Below are positions 7,551-16,268 of a stretch of DNA of 64,000 nucleotides, piece after piece (positions within the stretch are counted from its first letter, which is position 1; every line of letters begins with the position of its first letter). Source of the DNA: Vannielia sp. (GTDB lineage: Bacteria; Pseudomonadota; Alphaproteobacteria; Rhodobacterales; Rhodobacteraceae); NCBI RefSeq assembly GCF_029212645.1, contig NZ_JARGND010000005.1, forward strand, positions 1 through 64,000, given 5' to 3'. Position numbers and translations under genes: made by a program. The notes below the pieces were generated by a model. That model was not told the origin of the DNA. It made no database searches and worked only from the letters and a program-made list of their open reading frames with translations.

Positions 7551-9593
7551 ATGACGGAACTGATAAGGGGAAATTCCTTGGATATCGACGCGCTCCGCAA
7601 AGACCATCCCGATCACTGGATGAAAGCAGCCTGCATCCGCACGCTCACGTTGGATGCGGTCGCCGCCGCAAATTCCGGGCACTCCGGTGCGCCGATGGGC
7701 ATGGCCGATGTGGCCACCGTGCTGTTTGAAAAGCACCTGAAGTTCGATGCCTCCGCGCCCAACTGGCCGGACCGCGATCGCTTCATCCTCTCGGCGGGCC
7801 ACGGCTCCATGCTGGTCTATTCGCTGCTCTATCTCACCGGCGATGCGCAGATCACGCTCGATCAGATCAAGAACTTCCGCCAGCTTGGGGCCCGCACCGC
7901 AGGCCACCCCGAGAACTTCCTTGCCGACGCCATCGAAACCACCACAGGCCCGCTCGGCCAGGGCATCTCCAATTCCGTGGGCTTTGCCATTGCCGAGGAG
8001 GCGCAGCGCGCCGCCTGGGGCAAACGCGTGGTGGATCACATGACCTACGTCATGGCCGGTGACGGCTGCCTGATGGAGGGCGTGAGCCAGGAGGCCATCG
8101 CGCTGGCGGGCCACCTCAAGCTCTCGCACCTCGTGGTGATGTGGGACAACAACGGCATCACCATCGACGGCAAGGTTTCGCTCTCCGACAGCACCGATCA
8201 ATGCGCCCGCTTCGCCGCCTCCGGCTGGAACGTGCTGCAAATTGACGGGCATGATCCGGTGGCGATTGATGAGGCGCTGACCAAGGCAAAAGCCTCCGAC
8301 AAGCCCACCATGATCGCCTGCAAAACCCATATCGCCCTGGGCCACGCCGCGCAGGACACTTCCAAAGGCCACGGCGCCCTCACCGACGCCGACCAGAAGG
8401 CCGCCACCAAGGAAGCCTACGGCTGGAACCACCCCGATTTCACCATCCCCGCCCCGCTCAAGGAGGCCTGGGAGGCGATTGGCGCGCGCGGTGCACAGGA
8501 CCGCAAGGATTGGGAAACCCGCCTCGCCGCCCTGTCAGACCGCAAGCGCGAAGAGTGGGAGCGCCAGCAATCCGGCGCGGTGCCCAAAAAGCTCTCTGCC
8601 GTGATCCGCGCCCTGAAAAAGCAGATCAGCGATGAAGCGCCCAAGGTTGCCACCCGCAAGGCTTCGGAAATGGCGCTTGAGGTCATCAACCCGGTGATGG
8701 GCGAAACCATCGGCGGCTCGGCTGACCTGACCGGCTCGAACAACACCAAAACCGGCGATCTGGGGGTGTTTTCCGCCGAGGACCGTGCAGGCCGCTACAT
8801 CTATTACGGCATCCGTGAGCATGGCATGGCCGCCGCGATGAACGGCATGGCGCTGCACGGCGGGGTCAAACCCTACGGTGGCACCTTCATGTGCTTCACC
8901 GATTATGCCCGCCCGGCGATGCGCCTTTCCGCCCTGATGAAGATCGCCCCGGTCTACGTGATGACCCACGACAGCATCGGCCTTGGCGAAGATGGCCCAA
9001 CCCACCAGCCGGTTGAGCACCTTGCGATGTTGCGCGCCACCCCCAACACCCATGTGTTCCGCCCCGCCGACGCGGTGGAAACCGCCGAGGCCTGGGAGCT
9101 GGCGCTCTCCACCACCAGCGCGCCTTCGGTGCTGTGCCTGTCGCGTCAGGGGCTGCCGACCGTGCGCACCGAGCACAAGGTCAAGAACCTCACCGCCCAG
9201 GGCGCTTACGTTCTGGCCGATGCCGAGGGCAAGCGTCAGGCGATCCTCCTGGCCACCGGCTCCGAGGTCGCCATCGCGATGGAGGCCAAGGCCCTGCTTG
9301 AGGCCGAGGGCATCGGCACCCGCGTCGTCTCCATGCCGTCGATGGATCTTTTCGCGGCGCAGGACGAAAAATACCGCAAGCGCGTACTGCCCGCAGGCGC
9401 GGTCCGCGTGGCCGTTGAAGCGGGTGTGCGCCAGGGATGGGACCAATGGCTGCTCGGTGAGCGTGGCCGCGAGGCCAAGGCCGGCTTTATCGGCATGTCG
9501 AGCTTTGGAGCCTCCGCCCCGGCAGGCGAGCTTTATGAGCACTTCGGCATCACCGCCGAGGCCGTGGCAGAGAAGGTCAAAAGCCTGCTCTGA
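7551..9593 (+). CDS. tkt: transketolase
   Basis: A full-length transketolase of about 680 residues. The N-terminal thiamine diphosphate domain has [29 protein letters not shown] and [13 protein letters not shown]. The pyrimidine domain has [13 protein letters not shown] and [17 protein letters not shown], and a C-terminal domain follows. It moves two-carbon ketol units in the pentose phosphate and Calvin pathways. The ATG at 7551 is listed. However, the TTG at 7578, preceded by AAGGGG at 7565-7570, fits the usual family start (MDIDALR) and may be the true one. A rho-independent terminator follows. Divergent from the zapA operon. Confidence 0.97.
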   Translation: MTELIRGNSLDIDALRKDHPDHWMKAACIRTLTLDAVAAANSGHSGAPMGMADVATVLFEKHLKFDASAPNWPDRDRFILSAGHGSMLVYSLLYLTGDAQITLDQIKNFRQLGARTAGHPENFLADAIETTTGPLGQGISNSVGFAIAEEAQRAAWGKRVVDHMTYVMAGDGCLMEGVSQEAIALAGHLKLSHLVVMWDNNGITIDGKVSLSDSTDQCARFAASGWNVLQIDGHDPVAIDEALTKAKASDKPTMIACKTHIALGHAAQDTSKGHGALTDADQKAATKEAYGWNHPDFTIPAPLKEAWEAIGARGAQDRKDWETRLAALSDRKREEWERQQSGAVPKKLSAVIRALKKQISDEAPKVATRKASEMALEVINPVMGETIGGSADLTGSNNTKTGDLGVFSAEDRAGRYIYYGIREHGMAAAMNGMALHGGVKPYGGTFMCFTDYARPAMRLSALMKIAPVYVMTHDSIGLGEDGPTHQPVEHLAMLRATPNTHVFRPADAVETAEAWELALSTTSAPSVLCLSRQGLPTVRTEHKVKNLTAQGAYVLADAEGKRQAILLATGSEVAIAMEAKALLEAEGIGTRVVSMPSMDLFAAQDEKYRKRVLPAGAVRVAVEAGVRQGWDQWLLGERGREAKAGFIGMSSFGASAPAGELYEHFGITAEAVAEKVKSLL

Positions 9594-9613
9594 TCCGCTA
9601 CAATCGAACCCTA

Positions 9614-9649
9614 CAAAAAAGGCGCGTCGGACCCCCGGCGCGCCTTTTT
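9614..9649 (+). terminator. rho-independent terminator after tkt
   Basis: A run of A, then GGCGCG, an 11-base loop region and GCGCGCC followed by five T. The symmetrical A and T tracts suggest it also serves the convergent DoxX gene. Confidence 0.8.
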
Positions 9650-9661
9650 CATGTCAGCCTT

Positions 9662-10057
9662 TCAGCTCCTCAGCGCAAACCGCCCCGGCCCGGCAACCGC
9701 CAGCGCAAGGCAGCCCCCGGCAATCGCCCAATTCTTCACGAAAATCGTCATCTGCCACGGATCACTTGGGATGAAGTGAAAGATGCTGGTGACACCACAA
9801 TAAAGCGCCAGCGCCAAAGCCACCGGCGTCACCCACACCCCCGCCAGCAGCGCCACGGCGGCGGCGGCGTTGAAGGCCAGCGCAGGCCACACCAGCCAGC
9901 CGGGCAAGCCCTTGGCGGCCAATAGCTCGATCACCGGGGTCGGGTCGGTCTTTTGCACCGCGCCACCAAGGAACAGCGCCGCAATCAGCCCCCGCGCCAC
10001 CAAGAGCGCCACGTTTTGCCAGATCACCGCCCATGCTCCGCAGAACCGGGGCCACAA
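9662..10057 (-). CDS. DoxX family membrane protein
   Basis: The 131-residue protein has four hydrophobic segments with the DoxX pattern: a first helix ending LFLGGAVQK, a conserved Pro-rich loop, and HFIPSDPWQMTIFVKNWAIAGG before the last helix. DoxX proteins are small inner-membrane proteins linked loosely to redox homeostasis, and their biochemical role is not settled. The start may be a little downstream of 10057, since the first ten residues are unlike the family. It lies just downstream of the DUF808 gene on the same strand with a seven-base gap, so the two are probably co-transcribed. Confidence 0.85.
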   Translation of the reverse strand: MWPRFCGAWAVIWQNVALLVARGLIAALFLGGAVQKTDPTPVIELLAAKGLPGWLVWPALAFNAAAAVALLAGVWVTPVALALALYCGVTSIFHFIPSDPWQMTIFVKNWAIAGGCLALAVAGPGRFALRS

Positions 10058-10064
10058 GGCCAGC

Positions 10065-11027
10065 TCACGCGGGCTTGCCCCGCACCGCTGTCCAAAGCGG
10101 GGTGATGATGCCGCTCATCAGCGCGATCAGCACGAAGCCCAGCAGCAGGCCAAACACCCCCGCAATCGCCGCGCTCACCGCCCAGATCACCGAAGCCGCC
10201 GCCGCCTCGGGCACCAGATGCGCTGCCGCCTCGGCGGCCAGTTCGACCCAGTGTTCAGGGTCATGCCAGCCAAGGGCCGCCAACCCGTGGATGATGATCT
10301 GCCCGCCAACCCACAGCATCGCCGCCGTGCCGATGATCATCAAGAGCTTCAGGAAACCCGGCATCGCCTTCACAATCCTGCGGCCCAAGGCTTGCGTCAG
10401 CCCCAAACGGCCCCGCTCGGCCATATGCAGGCCCACGTCATCGGCCTTCACGATCAGCCCGACCGAGCCATAAACCAGCAGCGTAACCCCCAGCGCAGCA
10501 AAGGCCAGCGCCCCGGCCTGAAACCAGATCGTGTTGTCAGTTGGCAGGGCGGCAAGGATGATTGTCATGATCTCTGCCGACAGGATGAAATCTGTCTTGA
10601 TCGCGCCCTTCACCTTGGACTCTTCCAGATGCAAGGGATCGCCCACCGCCTCGCCCGCCGCGTGGTGGCCGCCCTTGTGCAGCACATGCCAGATCTTCTC
10701 GGCCCCCTCAAAACAAAGGTAAGCACCACCCAGCATCAAAAGCGGCGTAATCAGCCAGGGCGCAAAGCTGGAGAGAAGCAGCGCCACCGGCAACAAGATC
10801 ACCAGCTTGTTGAAGATCGAACCCCGCGCGATGCGCCAGACAATCGACAACTCGCGCTCCGCGCTGAACCCCTGCAAGTACTTCGGCGTCACCGCCGCAT
10901 CGTCAATCAACGCGCCCGCCGCCTTGGCCCCCGCCTTCGCCGCCTGGCCTGCGATATCATCCACCGAGGCTGCTGCGATCTTGGCAATCGCGGCCACATC
11001 ATCCAACAGGGCTAATAATCCACTCAT
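10065..11027 (-). CDS. DUF808 family membrane protein (YedI-like)
   Basis: The 320-residue protein starts MSGLLALLDDVAAIAKIAAA. It carries the DUF808 hallmarks DDIAGQAAKAGAKAAG and DDAAVTPKYLQGF, then a set of transmembrane helices with GGAYLCFEGAEKIWH near residue 120. The family is widespread but of unknown function, possibly a transporter or channel. The ATG at 11025-11027 is chosen because it begins the conserved N-terminal motif. An upstream in-frame ATG at 11078 adds unconserved residues. Confidence 0.9.
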   Translation of the reverse strand: MSGLLALLDDVAAIAKIAAASVDDIAGQAAKAGAKAAGALIDDAAVTPKYLQGFSAERELSIVWRIARGSIFNKLVILLPVALLLSSFAPWLITPLLMLGGAYLCFEGAEKIWHVLHKGGHHAAGEAVGDPLHLEESKVKGAIKTDFILSAEIMTIILAALPTDNTIWFQAGALAFAALGVTLLVYGSVGLIVKADDVGLHMAERGRLGLTQALGRRIVKAMPGFLKLLMIIGTAAMLWVGGQIIIHGLAALGWHDPEHWVELAAEAAAHLVPEAAAASVIWAVSAAIAGVFGLLLGFVLIALMSGIITPLWTAVRGKPA

Positions 11028-11116
11028 GCCGTTCCTTTCCACCAACTGACGCCAGAAGGTAGGGATTCGTCGCCGCAAGGCAACCCCGCCCCCTTGATAG
11101 CGCCACCAGATGCGCC

Positions 11117-11150
11117 TGCTTGCGCTAACAGACGGATGTTTTCGCTAACA
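11117..11150. promoter_or_regulatory. two LacI-type operator-like palindromes upstream of first gap gene
   Basis: TGCTTGCGCTAACA (11117-11130) and TGTTTTCGCTAACA (11137-11150) share the right half CGCTAACA and are spaced exactly 20 bp apart, two helical turns. They match the palindrome TGTTAGCGATAACA found upstream of the second gap gene at 13309-13322. The layout fits a LacI-family carbon regulator, for which CceR of Rhodobacter is a candidate. Confidence 0.6.
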
Positions 11151-11229
11151 GTCTGATTTAGCGGGGTTTCGACAATGTGCAATGGTGTGGTAATTCCGCG
11201 CCAACAGGCATCAAGGGAAGCAGCATATC

Positions 11230-12228
11230 ATGACCGTCACCATCGGGATCAACGGCTTTGGACGCATCGGACGTTGCACATTGGCCCAGATCGCCGAAAG
11301 CGCGCGCAATGATGTGTCTGTCGTCAAGATCAACGCCCCCGGCGATATCGAGACCCACGCCCACCTGCTGCGTTACGATTCCGTCCACGGGCGCTTCCCC
11401 GGTGAGGTCACCGTGAAAGACCGCGCCATTGATCTGGGCTGTGGCCCGATCGAGGTGATGTCGTCCTACGCGCCCGAAACCCTTGATTGGGGCGGCTGCG
11501 ACGTGGTGCTCGAATGCACCGGCAAGTTCAACGATGGGGTAAAATCCGCGATCCACCTTGAGCGCGGCGCAGGCAAGGTGCTCATCTCAGCCCCCGCCAC
11601 CAATGTGGACCGCACGGTTGTTTACGGCGTCAACCACCGCGCCCTCACCGCCGAAGAGCGCATGGTTTCCAACGGGTCCTGCACCACCAACGGCCTCGCC
11701 CCGCTGGCCAAGGTGCTGAACGATGCAATCGGCATCGAACGCGGCATCATGACAACGATTCACAGCTATACCGGCGATCAACCCACGCTCGACCGCCGCC
11801 ACAACGATCTCTACCGCGCCCGCGCCGCCGCCATGGCGATGATCCCCACCTCCACCGGCGCCGCCAAGGCCCTGGGTGAGGTGTTGCCCGAACTCGCTGG
11901 CAAGCTCGACGGCACCGCGATGCGTGTGCCGACCCCCAATGTCTCGGCGGTTGACCTCACCTTCGAGGCAGGCCGGGATGTGACGGTTGCGGATGTGAAC
12001 GAAGTGGTCGCCGAAGCCTGCGCCGGGCACATGGGCATGGTCATGTCTTACGATCCCGAGGCCAAGGTTTCAGTTGATTTCAACCACACCGTCCAAAGCT
12101 CGATCTTTGCACCGGACCAGACCAAAGTGGTTGGCCGCACCGTTCGCGTGCTGGCATGGTATGACAACGAATGGGGCTTTTCCGCCCGCATGGCGGATGT
12201 TGCCGGCCACATGGGCCGCCTCCAATAA
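11230..12228 (+). CDS. gap: glyceraldehyde-3-phosphate dehydrogenase, divergent paralogue
   Basis: The 332-residue protein has the NAD-binding start [12 protein letters not shown] and the active-site segment SNGSCTTNGLAP. The catalytic Cys is present, but the usual second Cys four residues later is Gly and the preceding Ala is Gly. The conserved [11 protein letters not shown] and the C-terminal [12 protein letters not shown] are intact. GAPDH interconverts glyceraldehyde 3-phosphate and 1,3-bisphosphoglycerate. A second, more typical gap gene lies 1.1 kb downstream. Two operator-like palindromes sit 80-113 bases upstream of the start. The two paralogues may serve different directions or cofactors, but this cannot be told from sequence alone. 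Confidence 0.95.
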   Translation: MTVTIGINGFGRIGRCTLAQIAESARNDVSVVKINAPGDIETHAHLLRYDSVHGRFPGEVTVKDRAIDLGCGPIEVMSSYAPETLDWGGCDVVLECTGKFNDGVKSAIHLERGAGKVLISAPATNVDRTVVYGVNHRALTAEERMVSNGSCTTNGLAPLAKVLNDAIGIERGIMTTIHSYTGDQPTLDRRHNDLYRARAAAMAMIPTSTGAAKALGEVLPELAGKLDGTAMRVPTPNVSAVDLTFEAGRDVTVADVNEVVAEACAGHMGMVMSYDPEAKVSVDFNHTVQSSIFAPDQTKVVGRTVRVLAWYDNEWGFSARMADVAGHMGRLQ

Positions 12229-12353
12229 GCTCTCCGGCGGGCGGTGCCCTGTGCGCCCCCGCCCTTGGCGGCACCGGCAAACGGCCACACCCAGGCGGAA
12301 ATGATCCGCCCCCGCTCTAGGCAACCCCGCGCCGCACAGCTATTGAATGAGCC

Positions 12354-12497
12354 ATGACCAACCGCCTCGCCATTGTGCTCTTCATTCTATTCATCGCCCT
12401 GCTGGTCGGCGACGGCGTACTGAATGATGGCTCCGGCACCATGATCGCCCTCAAGCGCTTTGCCCAACTGACCGAATGGCTGGCCTTCTGGCGATAG
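12354..12497 (+). CDS. 47-residue membrane protein beside gap
   Basis: The small gene encodes MTNRLAIVLFILFIALLVGD, then a short Gly/Asn-rich turn, then a helix ending EWLAFWR. It has one hydrophobic segment at residues 5-18 and an aromatic C-terminus. It lies between the two gap genes and reads in the same direction. A small protein of this design is, from memory, a regular neighbour of gap in Rhodobacterales. No function is known. Confidence 0.6.
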   Translation: MTNRLAIVLFILFIALLVGDGVLNDGSGTMIALKRFAQLTEWLAFWR

Positions 12498-12539
12498 GCC
12501 CGCCGGACGATCACCAGAAACCAGCCTGTGCCCCAAAAC

Positions 12540-12564
12540 AAAAGGGCCGCCCACCGGGCGACCC
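12540..12564 (-). terminator. terminator for the secreted repeat protein gene
   Basis: On the minus strand GGGTCGCCC, a three-base loop and GGGCGGCCC form a nine-base stem with one mismatch, followed by TTTTGTTTTGG. It lies 23 bases beyond the stop of the gene at 12588. Confidence 0.75.
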
Positions 12565-12587
12565 TCCTGTTAGCTTCAAGGCTGGCC

Positions 12588-13046
12588 TTACGAGTCGAAG
12601 GCTCCGCGCACGGCAGTGTCAACTTCGCTCGGCGAAGAGCTGGCGTTCATCACGGTGATGAGCTCAACAACTTCATCGTCCGACAGTGTTGCCACGTCAT
12701 GCTCAAAGCCACGGATGTTCAGCTTTGCTTGCAGACGTTCACGCATGGTGGCCACTTCCACCGAGGTGTCGATCGAACCGTCGACCAGATCGGCATAGAA
12801 CTCGGCGTTGGTGCCTTCAATGATCTCACCAATGGCGTTGGTCTTGTCAGCTGGCGAGCCGCTGCTGTCGTTCAGCACCATGTAAACCTGCTTGACCTGA
12901 TCTTCGGTCAGCGTTTCCACGGCCACTTCAGGGGCGTATTGGTTGATCTGGAGGGCAACGCTCTCGCGCAACTCGTCGGCGTTCATGGCGACGGCAGAAC
13001 CAGCGGTCAGGGCGATTGCAGCAACAGTCATCATAATGCGTTTCAT
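12588..13046 (-). CDS. secreted protein with two internal repeats, unknown function
   Basis: The 152-residue protein has a clear signal peptide (MKRIMMTVAAIALTAGSAVA), so the mature product is probably periplasmic. The mature part holds two related units of about 35 residues. One contains LTEDQVKQVYMVLNDSSGSP, the other LSDDEVVELITVMNASSSPS. Each has an acidic helix, a hydrophobic helix, then an Asn/Ser-rich turn and another short helix. It has no cysteine and no recognisable catalytic motif. A good Shine-Dalgarno (AGGAG) precedes the ATG. The repeat suggests a small helical binding module. Confidence 0.85.
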   Translation of the reverse strand: MKRIMMTVAAIALTAGSAVAMNADELRESVALQINQYAPEVAVETLTEDQVKQVYMVLNDSSGSPADKTNAIGEIIEGTNAEFYADLVDGSIDTSVEVATMRERLQAKLNIRGFEHDVATLSDDEVVELITVMNASSSPSEVDTAVRGAFDS

Positions 13047-13284
13047 AGGTTAGAACTCCTTTTTCTTCATACCCGGCGAATCTTTGCTGCCGGAGGGTGC
13101 GGCGGGCGGCCCTCATTGGCCTGCTCCCTGCACCGTCATTGCCTACACAACGGCGCGCCGGTGATTTTCGTTCCCAACCATTTCAAAGATTTTCTCTCAC
13201 AACCGCTCCCACCACCCCCTCCCGCCTTTGAAAAAAAGGGCCGATGCCGGGTTCAAATAACCTCTCTCCCATGCCATGCTTCGC

Positions 13285-13322
13285 TTGACAGAGGCTGCTG
13301 AATTGCTTTGTTAGCGATAACA
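13285..13322 (+). promoter_or_regulatory. promoter with overlapping operator for second gap gene
   Basis: A consensus TTGACA -35 box at 13285-13290 is followed 18-23 bases later by the perfect palindrome TGTTAGCGATAACA (arms TGTTA and TAACA) at 13309-13322. The palindrome covers the expected -10 position. A repressor there would block RNA polymerase. The site resembles the pair upstream of the first gap gene. Confidence 0.65.
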
Positions 13323-13351
13323 TATTCACCAAGTTCAACAAGGAGGGTCCC

Positions 13352-14353
13352 ATGGCCGTCAAAGTTGCCATCAACGGATTTGGCCGTATCGGCCGTAACG
13401 TGCTTCGCGCCATCATCGAAAGCGGCCGCACCGATCTCGAAGTCATCGCGATCAATGATCTTGGCCCGGTCGAAACCAACGCCCACCTGCTGCGCTTTGA
13501 CAGCGTCCATGGCCGCTTCCCCGCAGAGGTCACCACCACCGAAGACACCATTGATGTGGGCCGCGGCCCGATCAAGGTTACCGCTATGCGCAACCCGGCT
13601 GATCTGCCTTGGTCAGATGTTGACATCGTGATGGAATGCACCGGCATCTTCACCTCCCGGGAGGCCTGCCAGGCCCATCTGGAAAACGGCTCCTCCCGCG
13701 TGCTCATCTCGGCTCCGGGCAAAAACGCCGATGCCACCATCGTTTATGGCGTTAACCACGACAGCCTCACCAAGGACGCGATTGTCGTCTCCAACGCCTC
13801 CTGCACCACCAACTGCCTCGCGCCGGTGGCCAAGGTGCTGAACGATACCATCGGCATCACCAAAGGCTTCATGACCACGATCCACAGCTACACCGGCGAC
13901 CAGCCCACGCTGGACACCATGCACAAGGATCTCTACCGCGCCCGCGCCGCGGCCATGTCGATGATCCCCACCTCAACCGGGGCCGCCAAGGCCGTGGGCC
14001 TGGTGCTGCCGGAGCTGAACGGCAAGCTCGATGGCGTCGCCATCCGCGTGCCCACGCCCAATGTCTCGGTCGTGGACCTCACCTTTGAGGCCTCGCGCAG
14101 CACCTCGGTGGAAGAGATCAACGAGGCCATGAAAGCCGCCGCCGCTGGCCCGCTCAAAGGCATCCTCGGCGTCACCGCCCTGCCCAACGTGTCGATCGAC
14201 TTCAACCACGATCCGCACAGCTCCACCTTCGCGCTGGATCAAACCAAGGTCATGGAGGGCACCATGGCCCGCATCCTCACCTGGTATGACAACGAATGGG
14301 GCTTCTCCAACCGGATGAGCGATACCGCCGTGGCAATGGGCAAGTTCCTCTAG
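13352..14353 (+). CDS. gap: glyceraldehyde-3-phosphate dehydrogenase, type I
   Basis: The 333-residue protein is a canonical GAPDH with [15 protein letters not shown] at the N-terminus, [19 protein letters not shown] around the catalytic Cys, [11 protein letters not shown] and [12 protein letters not shown]. Unlike the paralogue at 11230 it keeps both active-site-region cysteines. A strong ribosome site (AAGGAGG) lies seven bases before the ATG. The promoter has a consensus -35 and an operator-like palindrome, and a strong terminator follows. It is probably the main glycolytic/gluconeogenic enzyme of the pair. Confidence 0.98.
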   Translation: MAVKVAINGFGRIGRNVLRAIIESGRTDLEVIAINDLGPVETNAHLLRFDSVHGRFPAEVTTTEDTIDVGRGPIKVTAMRNPADLPWSDVDIVMECTGIFTSREACQAHLENGSSRVLISAPGKNADATIVYGVNHDSLTKDAIVVSNASCTTNCLAPVAKVLNDTIGITKGFMTTIHSYTGDQPTLDTMHKDLYRARAAAMSMIPTSTGAAKAVGLVLPELNGKLDGVAIRVPTPNVSVVDLTFEASRSTSVEEINEAMKAAAAGPLKGILGVTALPNVSIDFNHDPHSSTFALDQTKVMEGTMARILTWYDNEWGFSNRMSDTAVAMGKFL

Positions 14354-14379
14354 GCATCCCCGCCACCGCCACCTGACCA

Positions 14380-14412
14380 AAGGGCCGCAGCACTCCGCTG
14401 CGGCCCTTTTTC
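14380..14412 (+). terminator. rho-independent terminator after second gap gene
   Basis: AGGGCCGCAG, an eight-base loop and CTGCGGCCCT followed by T5. This is a ten-base perfect stem, typical of an efficient intrinsic terminator. Confidence 0.9.
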
Positions 14413-14541
14413 ATGGCTCGCCCTTTCTCGCCATGCATCCAGCGCATAGAGGGGCGGCGAAAGCAGACGTTGTGCTGCACCGCAGCATGACTATCTGTGC
14501 CCTCGAAAGACACCAACCGATTGCACGAAAGGACAGCACCG

Positions 14542-14700
14542 ATGACCGTCTTTACCAAACTCCGCTCCGCTATGGAGAAACATAACCGCTACGAGCAAAC
14601 CCGCCGTGAACTGGCGAGCATGTCGCGTGAAACCGCGCTTGATCTGGGCCTTTACCCGGAAGACGCCGCACAAACCGCCTATCGCGCGGTTTACGGCTAA
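14542..14700 (+). CDS. DUF1127 domain small protein
   Basis: The 52-residue protein ends in the DUF1127 pattern: YEQTRRELASMSRETALDLG followed by a short helix. DUF1127 proteins are tiny Arg-rich proteins, some of which bind RNA and affect small-RNA or phosphate metabolism in alphaproteobacteria. The ATG at 14542 follows AAAGGACAG and is preferred to an in-frame ATG 45 bases upstream that has no ribosome site. The gene stands alone between a terminator and a repeat element. Confidence 0.85.
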   Translation: MTVFTKLRSAMEKHNRYEQTRRELASMSRETALDLGLYPEDAAQTAYRAVYG

Positions 14701-14788
14701 TTCGCTTCGCAAACATGGGTAGGCCCGCCTGACTGGCTCACATCCACCACCGGCGTCATAAAAAGAAACGCGCCGTCAGGCGCACATT

Positions 14789-14904
14789 TAAAGCGTTCCG
14801 CCAAAAACCTGACTCACAGCTTTTGGCGGAGCGCAGTGCGAGGCAGGACTGTTGCGCGCGCCTCGCCTTTATCTGATGTCTCAGGTTAAAGGCGTGACGC
14901 TTTA
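14789..14904. repeat. dispersed double-hairpin element, copy A
   Basis: The 116-bp unit begins TAAAGCGTTCCGCC and ends GGCGTGACGCTTTA, 14-base terminal inverted repeats with two mismatches. Inside are two hairpins: CGCCAAAA with TTTTGGCG, and CGCCTTTA with TAAAGGCG. Their loops contain ACCTGA and TCAGGT, which can pair. A second copy lies at 47902-48015. It fills most of the 388-bp gap between the DUF1127 gene and coaD. The rest of that gap (14701-14788 and 14905-15088) shows nothing recognisable. Confidence 0.85.
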
Positions 14905-15088
14905 GGTAATAGCCCGCTCTACGGGCCGCTCTGCACCGCCCCGTTAAAGCGATCCTGCCGCGCCGCAACGCCCGGCAAATCCAGCAGGGAGGTGTGGGCG
15001 GCGGGCGGCAAAACCCACCGCTCCACGGCATCAGGCAAATGCATCAAAACTCGCCAGCGCCTTCGTCTTGACCCCAGTTCACACTTGC

Positions 15089-15580
15089 CTAGCCAATGCG
15101 CTCCAGCAGCCGCGTCCGCACCCGCTTGGGCACAAATTTCGAAACATCTCCGCCCAGCCGCGCGATTTCTTTCACCAGCTTGGAGGCAATCGCCTGCCGC
15201 TCGGCCGAGGCCATCAAAAACACGGTTTCGACACTGTCATCAAGTTGGCGGTTCATGCCAACCATCTGATATTCATACTCAAAGTCAGCCACAGCCCGCA
15301 GCCCACGAATGATCACACCGGCACCCACATCATGGGCACAGTCGATCAGAAGGTTCTCAAACGGGTGCACCACGATCTCGCAGCCGGTTTTCTCGGCCAT
15401 CTCACCGCATTGCTCTTGCAGCATCTCCACCCGCTCTTCCAGGGTAAACAGCGGTCCCTTGTCGGCATTGATCGCAACGCCAATCACAAGCCGGTCAACC
15501 AGAGCGCAGGCGCGTAGGATAATGTCGGTATGTCCAAGAGTTATCGGGTCAAAAGTGCCCGGATAAAGGCCAATGCGCAT
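15089..15580 (-). CDS. coaD: phosphopantetheine adenylyltransferase CoaD
   Basis: The 163-residue enzyme starts MRIGLYPGTFDPITLGHTDI, containing the (T/S)FDPxTxGH nucleotidyltransferase motif. It also has IIRGLRAVADFEYEYQMVGM, the substrate-binding segment, and a C-terminal SKLVKEIARLGGDVSKFVP. It transfers AMP to 4'-phosphopantetheine in coenzyme A synthesis. Length is normal for the family. The ATG at 15578-15580 begins the conserved motif, and an upstream in-frame ATG at 15628 adds 16 unconserved residues. The gene is monocistronic here. Confidence 0.97.
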   Translation of the reverse strand: MRIGLYPGTFDPITLGHTDIILRACALVDRLVIGVAINADKGPLFTLEERVEMLQEQCGEMAEKTGCEIVVHPFENLLIDCAHDVGAGVIIRGLRAVADFEYEYQMVGMNRQLDDSVETVFLMASAERQAIASKLVKEIARLGGDVSKFVPKRVRTRLLERIG

Positions 15581-15722
15581 AAAAGTCCTCCCGTAAATAT
15601 GCTGGCTTTGGGTGGGCACAAGAAACACACAGCATCAACGAGGGGCAAGCCAAAATCCGCCCTTTGCGCAATAATATTGCGCCTTTATTGAGAATATCGG
15701 CGATGAAGCACCAGTCGCGGGG

Positions 15723-16160
15723 CTAGTGCCCCATGATCATCCCTTCCAGCGCATTCTTCTCCATCGACAATTCGCTCAGCCGCGCCTTGACCACATCACC
15801 AATCGAAACCAGCCCGATCATCTTGCCGTCTTCCACCACCGGCAGGTGGCGAAAGCGCCCCTGCGTCATGATCTCAAGAACGCCCAGCGCCGTCTCCGAG
15901 GTGGTGCAGGTGATGAGCTTCCTCGTCATCAACTCCTCCACCTTGTCGCTCATGCACGATGGCCCACGACGGCCCAGCTCGCGCACGATGTCCCGCTCCG
16001 AGAGGATGCCTTCCAGCGCAACGCCATCCGGCGAAACCACGACCGAACCAATCCGCTTTTCCGACAACAGCTTTGCCGCATCCGCCACCGAACTGCCCGG
16101 CTTCACCGTTTCCACGGCTCCGCCATCGCCTTTTTCCTTCAGGATCTGCTGCACCAGCAT
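15723..16160 (-). CDS. CBS-domain pair protein
   Basis: The 145-residue protein is two CBS domains and nothing else. The first covers about residues 14-65 (SSVADAAKLLSEKRIGSVVV, then GILSERDIVREL), and the second about residues 78-132 (LMTRKLITCTTSETALGVLE, then HLPVVEDGKMIGLVSIGDVV). Such stand-alone pairs bind adenine nucleotides and sense energy or redox state, often by partnering other enzymes. No partner is adjacent. The gene lies between coaD and a LysR gene on the same strand. Confidence 0.92.
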   Translation of the reverse strand: MLVQQILKEKGDGGAVETVKPGSSVADAAKLLSEKRIGSVVVSPDGVALEGILSERDIVRELGRRGPSCMSDKVEELMTRKLITCTTSETALGVLEIMTQGRFRHLPVVEDGKMIGLVSIGDVVKARLSELSMEKNALEGMIMGH

Positions 16161-16268
16161 GAGTGTCTCCTTCGCGTTTCAGCCCCGCCTCCCCAGCGTT
16201 GCGCCGCGCGCGACACCTGTCAAGTCTGCATCCCCTTGCGGCGACATTGGCCAAGGGTCGCCCATGGC

